64,000 nucleotides of DNA from Enterobacter sp. RHBSTW-00175 (GTDB taxonomy: Bacteria; Pseudomonadota; Gammaproteobacteria; Enterobacterales; Enterobacteriaceae), in NCBI RefSeq assembly GCF_013927005.1, contig NZ_CP055930.1, positions 4,464,001-4,528,000 on the forward strand. The letters run 5' to 3'. The notes beneath the pieces were generated by a model that saw only the letters and a list, made by a program, of their open reading frames with translations, did not search any database and had not been told where the DNA came from. Shown piece after piece: positions 54,533 to 62,758 of this stretch. The stretch's first letter is position 1; the number at the start of each line of letters is the position of its first letter. Position numbers and translations under genes: made by a program.

Positions 54533-55842
54533 CACACACCTCGCGCCCACGGGAAGTTAAGCGCCGTTCGCGCCAGGGTTTCGACGGCCACACTCATTAT
54601 CTGCTCGTCGAAGTCGAATTTTTCGTTGTGATGCCCGGCGCTCAAATCGGTGCCAAACACCATGTAGGAGGCCAGGCCGCCATTCTGCTGCACGCGTGCC
54701 ATCATCAGGGTGGCATCTTCAGATCCTGCCGGGGCTTTGACCTTATCAATGGCATGGAGGACGCCGGTGACCTGGCCTGCCTGTTCGCGCAGGTAATTCA
54801 CCCACGCAGGAGATGGCGTGCTGGACGTTGCTGCTCCCATCAGGTGTGTTTCTGCGCTTACGCCATACAGTGCCGCCGCCCCTGCGATCACGGATTGTGC
54901 GCGGTCGAACACGTACTGGTTGATAGCCTCGCTTTCGCCACGGGTTTCCACCTTCAGCAGGGCACTGGCCGGAACGACGTTGCGCCCGCTACCGGCCTGC
55001 ATAACGCCCACGTTGACGCGTGAGGCACCTTCGCTGTGGGGAGCGATGCTGTGCAGGGCAATGGCGGCCTGCGCGGCGGCGAGCAGTGCGTTACGGCCTT
55101 CTTCCGGTTTGCCGCCCGCATGGGCTGCTACGCCGGTAAAGCGCACGTCAAACTTGGTGGTTGCCATAAAGTTATCGCTACCGCAGATAACCGTCCCGGC
55201 AGGAACACCGGTGCCAATATGGACAGCAGTAAAGTAATCCACGCCGTCCAGTGCGCCTGCTGTAACCATTGCACGAGCGCCGCGCGTGCCTTCTTCCGCA
55301 GGCTGGAAGATAATCCTGATAGTGCCATTGAGCTGGGCTTCGTTTTGTTTCAGCACCTGAGCCAGACCCAGGCCAATGGTGGTATGCCCGTCATGGCCGC
55401 AGGCGTGCATCATCCCCGGATTGCAGGAGGCAAACCCGTCGCGGAACGGGCGATGGCTTTCATCGAGCGCTTCGCTGAGATCCAGCGAATCCATATCCAC
55501 GCGAAAGGCGAGTGTCGGCCCCGGACGCCCTGTACGCAGCGTGGCGACAATGCCGGTGAATCCACCTTCGAACGCGGCGAGCCATTTCTCGGGCGCGCCT
55601 TGCTCGCGGGCTCGGGCAAACTCTTTTGCAAGCGTCTGTGCGTCCGGCAGGCCCATGCGGCTGTCGGCGTCAACAACATCACGCCCCATCGCCAGTTCAT
55701 AACCCAGATGGTCTAAGATTTCCGCCACTTTGGCTGCGGTTCGAAACTCCACCCAGCCAGATTCAGCATAGTGATGAAAATCGCGACGCCATGCGGTCAG
55801 TTGCGGGGTTAACGTCTGAATGTAGTGCGCCAGTGAGTCCAT
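54532..55842 (-). CDS. abgA: p-Aminobenzoyl-glutamate hydrolase subunit A
   Basis: This 436-residue M20-family subunit is paired with AbgB. Metal ligands lie in [28 protein letters not shown] and AVHIGTGV. Conserved lid residues are present. The ATG at 55842 was chosen over an upstream Met because AGGAAGAG lies just before it. First gene of abgABT, divergent from abgR. Confidence 0.95.
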   Translation of the reverse strand: MDSLAHYIQTLTPQLTAWRRDFHHYAESGWVEFRTAAKVAEILDHLGYELAMGRDVVDADSRMGLPDAQTLAKEFARAREQGAPEKWLAAFEGGFTGIVATLRTGRPGPTLAFRVDMDSLDLSEALDESHRPFRDGFASCNPGMMHACGHDGHTTIGLGLAQVLKQNEAQLNGTIRIIFQPAEEGTRGARAMVTAGALDGVDYFTAVHIGTGVPAGTVICGSDNFMATTKFDVRFTGVAAHAGGKPEEGRNALLAAAQAAIALHSIAPHSEGASRVNVGVMQAGSGRNVVPASALLKVETRGESEAINQYVFDRAQSVIAGAAALYGVSAETHLMGAATSSTPSPAWVNYLREQAGQVTGVLHAIDKVKAPAGSEDATLMMARVQQNGGLASYMVFGTDLSAGHHNEKFDFDEQIMSVAVETLARTALNFPWARGV

Positions 55843-55867
55843 ATCTCTTCCTGTCATCATTAAAATA

Positions 55868-56008
55868 TGTGAACCGCTTCACGCTGTGATAGTTTTTACT
55901 TATCACTAACCGTTTTTTCACTGTTTTAACCGTTCAGGAATTACCCTCGCACATCCATTTCCATTAAAGTAGATGACAATTTCTTTACTCTGATAAACAA
56001 CGGTTATC
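55868..56008. promoter_or_regulatory. abgA-abgR control region with operator-like dyads
   Basis: Three dyads lie here. TGTGAACCGCTTCACG (55868-55883) matches CRP at 9 of 10 positions. GTGATA / TATCAC (55886-55906) form an inverted repeat with a 9-base spacer. ATAAACAACGGTTAT (55993-56007) is a T-N11-A dyad typical of LysR-type regulators, close to the abgR start. Assignment to AbgR and CRP is inference. Confidence 0.45.
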
Positions 56009-56017
56009 GGTCGGGCT

Positions 56018-56929
56018 ATGTCATTTCAGGTTAAATTTCATCAGATTCGGGCGTTTGTGGAAGTGGCGCGTCAGGGCAGCATTCGTGGGGCCAGCAGGGC
56101 GCTTAACCTCTCGCAACCGGCATTGACCAAATCGATCAAGGAGCTGGAAGAGGGCATTGCCGCACAACTTTTTGTCCGGCGTAGCAAAGGTGTGGCGCTG
56201 ACCGAATGCGGGGAGAGCTTCTATCAACATGCCAACCTGATCCTGGAAGAGCTGCGCGCGGCGCAGGACGATATACGCCAGCGACAGGGGCAGCTGGCGG
56301 GGCAGATCAATATCGGTATGGGTGCCAGTATTTCACGCACTCTGATGCCCGCGGTGATTACCCGTTTTCACGCTCAGCACCCGCTGGTGAAAGTCCGTAT
56401 TATGGAAGGGCAGCTGGTGTCGATGATTAATGAATTACGCCAGGGGGAACTGGACTTCACCATTAATACCTATTGTCAGGGGCCGTATGACCACGAGTTT
56501 ACGTTTGAAAAATTATTTGAAAAACCATTTGCGATATTTTGCCGGGAGGGACATCCGGCGATAGGTGTAAAATCGATTAACGAACTTCTGCATTATAACT
56601 GGACGATGCCAACGCCGCGGGGAAGTTATTATAAGCAACTGGAAGATGTGTTTCATCATCGCTCGCAAATACCGCACATTGGTATTGTCTGCGAAACGTT
56701 TTCGTCCTGTATAAGCCTGGTCGCACAGAGCGATTTTATCAGCATTTTGCCACAGGAGCTTGGCTGCGACCCACTGCTGGCACACCGTCTGGTGATGTTA
56801 CCGGTAGTCGAATCGTTGCCTAAGGCGGCTTATTATTTAATTCAGCGCCGTGATTCCCGACAGACGCCATTGACTGAATCGTTAATTACGCAATTCAGGC
56901 GAGAAGCCCGGGCATTAATTTCAGAATGA
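56018..56929 (+). CDS. abgR: LysR-family regulator AbgR
   Basis: This 303-residue LysR-type regulator has an N-terminal winged helix-turn-helix (VARQGSIRGASRALNLSQPALTKSIKELEE) and a periplasmic-binding-like effector domain. It is divergent from abgABT and expected to control uptake and cleavage of p-aminobenzoyl-glutamate in response to a folate-related ligand. It is followed at once by the mcaS small-RNA gene on the other strand. Confidence 0.93.
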   Translation: MSFQVKFHQIRAFVEVARQGSIRGASRALNLSQPALTKSIKELEEGIAAQLFVRRSKGVALTECGESFYQHANLILEELRAAQDDIRQRQGQLAGQINIGMGASISRTLMPAVITRFHAQHPLVKVRIMEGQLVSMINELRQGELDFTINTYCQGPYDHEFTFEKLFEKPFAIFCREGHPAIGVKSINELLHYNWTMPTPRGSYYKQLEDVFHHRSQIPHIGIVCETFSSCISLVAQSDFISILPQELGCDPLLAHRLVMLPVVESLPKAAYYLIQRRDSRQTPLTESLITQFRREARALISE

Positions 56930-56936
56930 AGCAAAT

Positions 56937-57030
56937 AAAAAAACAGGGACTGCCGACATCAGCAGGCCCTATAGTACACACAGCAGTGTATCCTTCCGCA
57001 AGTCCCGCATATTATATCCGTGGGGCAGGT
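56937..57030 (-). ncRNA. mcaS: McaS small regulatory RNA homologue
   Basis: On the minus strand a 94-nt segment aligns with E. coli McaS (95 nt). It begins ACCTGCCCCACGGA, contains the conserved ACACTGCTGTGTGTACTATAG and ends in a strong terminator (AGGGCCTGC, GGCAGTCCCT, then T7 at 56937-56943). It lies between abgR and smrA, the same locus as in E. coli. A TATAAC -10 sits before the 5' end. McaS is an Hfq-bound, CRP-dependent RNA that acts on csgD, flhDC and pgaA. The 5' half is clearly diverged, so conserved targets are likely but not certain. Confidence 0.85.
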
Positions 57031-57288
57031 TTATTAAGTTATAACAGACTTTTCCCAAAATGACAGTGTTCAGACCGTTCAAGTTCACAAAAATTTAACT
57101 TAAATACAGTTATTTAATTGCGGCTGAAATTTTAGTTAAGTTAAGTTTAACTTTTTAGCTTCCGCATTATTTCATTCATCGGGTAAATATTTATCGCTCC
57201 CACAGCACAGTCTGCCAGGCCTGGGGGACGTTGAGACGCTAGTCTGGCGCGGGTATAGTACAGGTTCAGATGTAGCCGGAGGATTTCT

Positions 57289-57852
57289 ATGAACCCTGAC
57301 GACAAATCACTCTTTCTTGACGCCATGGAGGATGTCCAGTCACTCAAGCGTTGTGCTGATATTCACTGGCAGCCGAGCCGTAATACCCGCACCCGGCAGG
57401 CGCTGAATACTGAGCAGCTCGATAACTTCTTAACGCTGGGTTTTCTGGAACTGCTCCCGCTTGCTGAACCTCTGGCGTTTCAGCGGGAAGGAGTACAGCA
57501 GGGGGTTATTGATAAGCTCCGTTCCGGTAAATATTCCCGCCAGGCCAGCATCAATTTTATACGCCAGCCTGTTGAACAGTGCCGTCAGATGCTGTTTTCG
57601 TTTATCCGTCAGGCCGAACGTGACGGGCTGCGCAACCTGGTGATTGTCCACGGTAAAGGGCGTGAAGAGCAGTCGCACCCGAATGTGGTGCGCAGTTATC
57701 TGGCGCGCTGGCTCACTGAGTTCGATTCCGTGCAGGCATTCTGCGTTGCACTGCCGCACCACGGCGGCAGTGGCGCCTGTTATGTGGCGCTGCGAAAATC
57801 AGATGAAGCCAGACTGGAAAACCGGGAGCGACACGCCAAACGCAGCCGCTAG
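57289..57852 (+). CDS. smrA: Smr-domain DNA endonuclease SmrA
   Basis: This 187-residue protein has a C-terminal Smr domain with the LVIVHGKGREEQSHPNVVRSYLARWL motif region and the HHGGSGACYVAL end. E. coli SmrA (YdaL) is a nicking endonuclease. A GGAGG ribosome binding site lies before the ATG at 57289. It is convergent with the chemoreceptor gene, with 12 bp between stops. Confidence 0.93.
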   Translation: MNPDDKSLFLDAMEDVQSLKRCADIHWQPSRNTRTRQALNTEQLDNFLTLGFLELLPLAEPLAFQREGVQQGVIDKLRSGKYSRQASINFIRQPVEQCRQMLFSFIRQAERDGLRNLVIVHGKGREEQSHPNVVRSYLARWLTEFDSVQAFCVALPHHGGSGACYVALRKSDEARLENRERHAKRSR

Positions 57853-57864
57853 CCCGCGTATCCC

Positions 57865-59529
57865 TTAAAAGGTTTCCCAGTTACCGTCTGCCACGCTTGC
57901 CGTGGCGGTTGCCGGGCGTAACAGCTGTGGCGTTTTCACATTGGTCGGGCGTGGTGCCGCAGCCTGGTCTTTGGCATTCAGACGGAATGCGGCAACGGCC
58001 TGGCGCAACTGCTCGGCCTGATCTTCCAGCGCTGCGGCTGCGGTTGCGGATTCCTGTACCAGGGCGGCGTTTTGCTGCGTCACGCTGTCCATCTGTGAAA
58101 CCGCAAGGCTGACCTGCTCAATACCCCGGCTTTGTTCATCAGAGGCCGATGAAATTTCGCCCATAATGTCGGTTACACGGGTGACGGCGGCGACGAGCTC
58201 TCGCATGGTTTCGCCTGCTTCACTGACCTGCTCAGAGCCGGTATTAACTCTGCTGACGGAGTTTTCGATAAGCCCTTTAATCTCTTTTGCTGCCTGCGCA
58301 CTGCGGCTGGCCAGGGTGCGAACTTCACCTGCCACCACGGCAAAACCACGTCCTTGTTCGCCAGCACGTGCCGCTTCAACCGCCGCGTTAAGCGCCAGAA
58401 TATTGGTCTGGAAGGCAATGCTGTCAATCACGCCGGTAATGTGGGCAATTTGCTGCGAACTGTCAGAGATTTCGGTCATGGTGCGCACCACGTTGTCCAC
58501 CACATGACCACCGCGTGCGGCGGTTTCGGAGGCGTTTTTCGCCAGCAATGTGGCCTGACGCGCGTTATCGGAGTTCTGTTTCACCGTTGCAGTTAACTCT
58601 TCCATGCTGGCGGCGGTTTCTTCCAGCGAAGCTGCCTGCTGCTCGGTGCGGGCGGACAGGTCATTGCTCCCGGCGGCAATTTCACCTGCGCCGGTGTAAA
58701 TCGAGTCGGTACTGCCGCGCACGGCACTGACCGTGCTTACCAGTGACTGCTGCATTTCGTGCAGACCCACCGCCAGCTGGCCCATTTCGTTACGACTACC
58801 CAGGTTGATGTTATGCGTCAAATCGCCACCTGCGATGGTGCGAATATGGTTCATAATGATCTTCAGCGGCTTTAACAGCAGATGTTGCAGGCCCTGCCAG
58901 ATAACCACCAGCACGGCAACCACGGCGAGGAAAATAGCCGCCAGTGTCCACTGCATATGGGTAAAGCTGTTCTGGTTCTCTTCAGTGGCGGCCTTGAGCA
59001 AGGTATTGTTTTCGGCGCGCCAGCGGTTATAGACCGCTTCCATATTGTCCTGTGCCTGCTGGGCATCCAGGTCGCCATAAGCCTGATAGTTATCTGCACG
59101 CAGATACTCAATCGACAGGCGCATCACTTCATGCATCTGACTCCAGGCTTTCTGCATCTCTTCGGTTAACGCGGCGTTTTGCCCGTTAACCTGCGGCATT
59201 TTCTGCCAGGTGCTGTAGTAGGTTTCGGCGTTGCCTAACGACGTGCTGGCCGTGCCCAGAAGTTTGTTAATGGCGGCGAGAGACGCGGGATCGCGCTGGT
59301 TTTTCAGGTAGCGGATCGCCACACGGGTGACGGTTACGCGTGTTTTCACCAGCGTATTAACGCTGTCGCTCAGGCTTTCCTGCTGGGCATTGAGCATCCC
59401 CGAGTTCTGGAAGTTATGGCGATCGTTGCTGACGGCAGAATAGAACAAGCCGCCCGTGACAACTTGTAGCAGACAGAATATGGTGAGGGCAAAGAGAATA
59501 CCGGTAATCACGTGCAGATTTTTAAGCAT
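57865..59529 (-). CDS. Methyl-accepting chemotaxis protein, Tsr/Tar-like
   Basis: This 554-residue chemoreceptor has transmembrane helices at about residues 8-30 and 192-214 around a four-helix periplasmic ligand domain. A HAMP domain follows, then a long cytoplasmic hairpin with the tip motif [31 protein letters not shown]. It ends in NWETF, the docking pentapeptide for CheR and CheB. The ligand pocket keeps the amino-acid-binding arginines Arg64, Arg69 and Arg73, but has Thr68 where Tsr has Asn68 and Tar has Ser68, so the ligand may be a different amino acid. A sigma-28 promoter lies upstream. Confidence 0.93.
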   Translation of the reverse strand: MLKNLHVITGILFALTIFCLLQVVTGGLFYSAVSNDRHNFQNSGMLNAQQESLSDSVNTLVKTRVTVTRVAIRYLKNQRDPASLAAINKLLGTASTSLGNAETYYSTWQKMPQVNGQNAALTEEMQKAWSQMHEVMRLSIEYLRADNYQAYGDLDAQQAQDNMEAVYNRWRAENNTLLKAATEENQNSFTHMQWTLAAIFLAVVAVLVVIWQGLQHLLLKPLKIIMNHIRTIAGGDLTHNINLGSRNEMGQLAVGLHEMQQSLVSTVSAVRGSTDSIYTGAGEIAAGSNDLSARTEQQAASLEETAASMEELTATVKQNSDNARQATLLAKNASETAARGGHVVDNVVRTMTEISDSSQQIAHITGVIDSIAFQTNILALNAAVEAARAGEQGRGFAVVAGEVRTLASRSAQAAKEIKGLIENSVSRVNTGSEQVSEAGETMRELVAAVTRVTDIMGEISSASDEQSRGIEQVSLAVSQMDSVTQQNAALVQESATAAAALEDQAEQLRQAVAAFRLNAKDQAAAPRPTNVKTPQLLRPATATASVADGNWETF

Positions 59530-59567
59530 AGCGGTCGTCCGTTGTGGGTGCAGGGGTTGCCCAAATA

Positions 59568-59594
59568 CTATCGACGCAATGAAACTAAACTTTA
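59568..59594 (-). promoter_or_regulatory. Sigma-28 (FliA) flagellar promoter
   Basis: On the minus strand TAAAGTTT-N11-GTCGATAG matches the FliA consensus TAAAGTTT-N11-GCCGATAA (8 of 8 and 6 of 8), 39 bp upstream of the chemoreceptor start. It places the receptor in the late flagellar regulon. Confidence 0.88.
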
Positions 59595-59671
59595 ATTTAA
59601 CTATTGCTTAACTAATTGTTCCGTTCGGGAACCTGTTGTAAATCCGGATCATTTTTATGAGGAAGGTAGAC

Positions 59672-60538
59672 ATGAGCAGTATTGAGAAAAGCGGGACGTA
59701 CACGCTCGGGACGCGTACGGTTAAACGGCTTGGCTATGGCGCGATGCAGCTTGCCGGGCCTGGCGTATTTGGCCCGCCGAAGGACAAAAACGCCGCGCTG
59801 GCGGTGCTACGCGAAGCCGTGGCATCGGGTGTGGATCATATTGATACCAGTGATTTTTACGGCCCGCATATCACTAACCAGCTTATCCGTGAGGCGCTTC
59901 ATCCGTATCGGGACAATCTTACGATTGTGACCAAAGTTGGGGCGCGGCGGGGCGATGACGCCTCCTGGCTCCCTGCGTTTTCGGCTCAGGAGCTGACGCA
60001 GGCGGTGCATGATAACCTGCGTAACCTCAAACTGGATGTGCTGGACGTGGTGAATCTGCGGATCATGTTCAGCACTCACGGCCCGGCGGAAGGATCGATT
60101 ACTGAACCGCTGACCACGCTTGCAGAATTGCAACAGCAGGGGCTGATTCGCCATATCGGGTTGAGCAATGTAACCGCAGCCCAGGTTGCCGAAGCGCAGA
60201 AAATGGTGTCGGTGGTCTGTGTGCAGAACATGTACAACATTGTGAATCGCGGTGACGATGCCCTGGTGGATGCGCTTGCCCGTCAGGGGATCGCCTGGGT
60301 GCCGTTCTTCCCGCTGGGCGGTTTTACGCCACTGCAATCTTCCGGTCTTCAGGCGGTTGCGGATTCGCTGGGGGCCACGGCGATGCAGGTAGCGCTGGCC
60401 TGGTTGCTGCAACGTTCACCGAATATTCTGCTGATTCCGGGGACCTCTTCCGTGGCGCATTTGCAGCAAAACCTGGCGGCGGCGGATCTGGTGTTGCCGA
60501 CCGAGGCACTCGACACGCTGAATGCGCTGGTGGCGTAA
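59672..60538 (+). CDS. pdxI: Pyridoxal reductase, aldo/keto reductase family (PdxI-like)
   Basis: This 288-residue aldo/keto reductase aligns with E. coli YdbC/PdxI, which reduces pyridoxal to pyridoxine with NADPH. Conserved parts are LGYGAMQLAGPGVFGPP, the catalytic HIDTSDFYG (Asp, Tyr), TKVGARRG (Lys), HIGLSNVT and the NADPH-binding IPGTSS. The ATG at 59672 was chosen because GAGGAAGG lies 5 bp before it; an in-frame ATG at 59657 would start inside the ribosome binding site. A terminator follows. Confidence 0.9.
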   Translation: MSSIEKSGTYTLGTRTVKRLGYGAMQLAGPGVFGPPKDKNAALAVLREAVASGVDHIDTSDFYGPHITNQLIREALHPYRDNLTIVTKVGARRGDDASWLPAFSAQELTQAVHDNLRNLKLDVLDVVNLRIMFSTHGPAEGSITEPLTTLAELQQQGLIRHIGLSNVTAAQVAEAQKMVSVVCVQNMYNIVNRGDDALVDALARQGIAWVPFFPLGGFTPLQSSGLQAVADSLGATAMQVALAWLLQRSPNILLIPGTSSVAHLQQNLAAADLVLPTEALDTLNALVA

Positions 60539-60543
60539 GTGCG

Positions 60544-60575
60544 AAAAAGCCCGAAGCAACTTTCGGGCTTTTTTC
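60544..60575. terminator. Bidirectional terminator between pdxI and the RHH gene
   Basis: AAAGCCCGAA and TTCGGGCTTT form a perfect 10-bp stem around GCAACT, with A- and T-runs on both sides, so it can serve pdxI (plus) and the RHH gene (minus). Confidence 0.9.
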
Positions 60576-60593
60576 ATTCCGTCATACCTTACA

Positions 60594-60812
60594 CTATTGC
60601 GTCTGTTCGGCGGAGGCTTCTGCCCGGCGATTTTTTCGGTGAAGTGCTAACGCTTCTGCCACAATCTCCTGCTTGCTCTTGCGAGTTTCATACGCAGTAA
60701 TCCTGACATACTCCATTAAGTCTGTTTCTACTCTGGCACTTAACATCTTCAGATCAGCATCCTTTGCTAAACCGCGAGCAGTGCGTTTGTCAGGATAATC
60801 ACGGGATGGCAT
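60594..60812 (-). CDS. Orphan ribbon-helix-helix DNA-binding protein
   Basis: This 72-residue basic protein has one ribbon-helix-helix-like unit: strand MLSARVETDL, helix MEYVRITAYETR, then KSKQEIVAEALALHRKN. A very strong GGAGGA lies 9 bp before the ATG. Such proteins are often antitoxins, plasmid partition or copy-control factors. No toxin partner is present on either side: a terminator and pdxI lie downstream and a non-coding patch upstream. I do not recognise the specific family. Repeats upstream of the gene may be its binding sites. Confidence 0.7.
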   Translation of the reverse strand: MPSRDYPDKRTARGLAKDADLKMLSARVETDLMEYVRITAYETRKSKQEIVAEALALHRKNRRAEASAEQTQ

Positions 60813-60889
60813 AGAAAACGTCCTCCAAAAACTGTCTTGTTAATTCGTGCTATGAAATATGCTCCAGAGTATTCGTTAAGTCAATACGC

Positions 60890-60964
60890 AGTGATTCACT
60901 AGTTACTTTGTTTGTTTTGTTTCTTTTGATTTAAGTCATTAAAAAGTGATTGTGAAGTGATTGT
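60890..60964. repeat. Repeated AGTGATT motifs, possible RHH operators
   Basis: A palindrome AGTGATTCACT (60890-60900) and two head-to-tail 11-bp units AAGTGATTGTG and AAGTGATTGTT (60944-60965) lie 78-153 bp upstream of the RHH start. Ribbon-helix-helix proteins commonly bind such short repeats near their own promoters. Confidence 0.5.
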
Positions 60965-61033
60965 TTGGTGGCTTTTTTTTAGACACTCTGGCGGCGGCAT
61001 TGAACAAGCCTTTAATGTGAAAGAAGAGAATAA

Positions 61034-61195
61034 AGCCGAAACTGTACACACTACGGCGCATTTGAAGATTACGGCGACGAAGTAAACCAGTATATTCGCG
61101 AGATCCGTATCCGGCATGATAAAACAGGGTATCACTACGGCGTGAAAGGGCGGGTACAGCTCAGTTCGGACTGTATTACCGGGCTGCTGGCCTGA
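61034..61195 (+). pseudogene. 3' remnant of an unrecognised gene
   Basis: The frame ending at TGA 61193-61195 reads well as protein: HYGAFEDYGDEVNQYIREI, then RIRHDKTGYHYGVKGRVQL and SSDCITGLLA. It is open only from 61034 and has no ATG or ribosome binding site. Just before it, another frame (SGGGIEQAFNVKEENKAETV, to about 61050) also looks coding, which suggests a frameshifted or truncated gene. I do not recognise the family. Confidence 0.45.
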
Positions 61196-61237
61196 TGATT
61201 ACGCGAGGGTTCCCCATCAGAACGTGAGGTCAAACAC

Positions 61238-62626
61238 ATGGATTTTAGTGCGCTTCAGCTTCAGACGACGGTTGCTCCACACCAATTTTCGGGCGTCGCG
61301 CCCGTTCCCCTGACCGATGCCACCCAGCAGGAGCGTAAAGATAAGCTTCTGGCGCGGATGGCTGCTGAGGGATACGACGCCCTCATTATTTATGCCGACA
61401 AAGAGCATGGCAGTAACTTTGAATACCTGACAGGATTTATTCCCCGCTTTGAAGAGGGGCTGCTGGTGCTGGCGAAAAATGGCGCTGCAACCGTTATTCT
61501 CGGTAATGAAAACCTGAAAATGGCCGCCTATTCCCGTATTCCGGTCACGCTTAAACACTGCCCGTATTTCTCATTACCGAATCAGCCAATGGATAACGAA
61601 AAACCGCTCGAGGCGTTATTCGTCGAGACGGGCCTGGGCGATATGCACCGCGTGGGGGTTGTGGGCTGGAAAATGTTTACGTCTGGCCAGGTGGATAACA
61701 AACAGCTTTTCGATTTACCCTGGTTTATTGTCGATGCCATTAAAAATAGTCTCTCTGATGGGGCGGTGTTAGAGAATGCCGCACATCTGTTTATTGACGG
61801 AGATAACGGCACGCGGGTAACCAACAATGCGAATGAAATCGCCCATTATGAGTATGGTGCAAATCTGGCGTCGAACTGCATCCTGAATGCCATGAACGCG
61901 GTTGAACCGGGAATGAGTGAGGCGGCGTTAGGGGCGTATCTGGCGGCGGAAGGCCAGTACAATACGGTGGTGACCATTGCCGCATCGGGCCAGCGTTTTG
62001 AAAAAGCCAATCTATACCCCACGCATAAACCGCTGCAAAGGGGCCAGCCGCTGTCCATGACCACCGGGTTTAAAGGTGGATTATCCAGCCGTACCGGTTT
62101 TGTGATTGCCAGCGAAAATGAGCTGCCAGATACGCAGAAAGATTATCTTGAACGTGTGGCAAAACCTTATTTTTCTGGTGTGGTGACCTGGCTTGAAAAT
62201 ATCAGAATTGGCATGGAAGGCGGGGAGATGTATTCCCTGATAGAGTCTATTTTGCCAAAAGAGAAATATGGCTGGCATCTGAACCCCGGGCATCTCAGCG
62301 CCGATGAAGAGTGGATGTCATCGCCCATTTATAAACATTCGACGCAAACCCTGAAAAGCGGGATGATTTTGCAGATTGATATTATTCCGTCAGTGCCGGG
62401 TTATACCGGCGCCAGCGCCGAGGAGAGCGTTGCGCTGGCGGATTTCGCGCTCCAGGCCGAGATCAAACACGCTTACCCTGAGCTATGGGCCAGAATTGAA
62501 ACCCGTAAACGTTATCTCAACGACGTACTTAAGATTGCGCTGAGCGCGGATGTGATCCCGCTTTCCAGTGCCGTTGCTTATTTGCGGCCTTTCTTCCTGG
62601 CGAAGGATAAAGCGTTTACCTGCTAA
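61238..62626 (+). CDS. M24-fold (pita-bread) protein with degenerate metal site
   Basis: This 462-residue protein has the aminopeptidase P/creatinase layout: an N-terminal domain (about 1-185; GYDALIIYADKEHGSNFEYLTGF) and a C-terminal pita-bread fold (about 200-450). Of the five usual metal ligands, the two Asp positions appear as Thr275/Thr276 and Ser283/Ser284 (PLSMTTGFKGGLSSRTG), and the first Glu is Asp381 (QIDIIP). His352 (NPGHLS) and Glu395 (AEESVAL) are kept. So it is probably not a standard metallo-aminopeptidase; creatinase in this fold works without metal. Function unknown. It starts 42 bp after a gene remnant and ends 132 bp before a CSS-EAL gene. Confidence 0.75.
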   Translation: MDFSALQLQTTVAPHQFSGVAPVPLTDATQQERKDKLLARMAAEGYDALIIYADKEHGSNFEYLTGFIPRFEEGLLVLAKNGAATVILGNENLKMAAYSRIPVTLKHCPYFSLPNQPMDNEKPLEALFVETGLGDMHRVGVVGWKMFTSGQVDNKQLFDLPWFIVDAIKNSLSDGAVLENAAHLFIDGDNGTRVTNNANEIAHYEYGANLASNCILNAMNAVEPGMSEAALGAYLAAEGQYNTVVTIAASGQRFEKANLYPTHKPLQRGQPLSMTTGFKGGLSSRTGFVIASENELPDTQKDYLERVAKPYFSGVVTWLENIRIGMEGGEMYSLIESILPKEKYGWHLNPGHLSADEEWMSSPIYKHSTQTLKSGMILQIDIIPSVPGYTGASAEESVALADFALQAEIKHAYPELWARIETRKRYLNDVLKIALSADVIPLSSAVAYLRPFFLAKDKAFTC

Positions 62627-62758
62627 ACAATTTCCGGAGAACTTATTGAAGGAGCATGGTTATTTTTACTTTTGTCGACCATGCTCTTTGTACTTACACC
62701 ATTAAGCGCCGTAAATGCCGTCAGCGTCATCTTACTCACTCGTGCCCAGGATACGTTA

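Larger units (their letters stand above)
60813..61237. other. Accessory intergenic patch with repeats and a coding remnant
   Basis: These 425 bp hold the promoter side of the orphan RHH gene, repeated AGTGATT motifs at 60890-60964, a T9-like tract near 60972-60980, and the 3' remnant of a broken gene ending at 61195. The mix of AT-rich sequence and debris suggests a former insertion or deletion boundary. Confidence 0.6.

Noticed and set aside
57074..57089. A CRP site upstream of mcaS.
   Set aside because: TGTGAACTTGAACGGT has only one good half, and its centre lies near -51.5, an unusual position for CRP activation.
60899..61135. A 78-codon minus-strand frame upstream of the RHH gene.
   Set aside because: It runs antisense to the coding-like remnant and through repeats and a T-tract; its product looks like non-coding translation.
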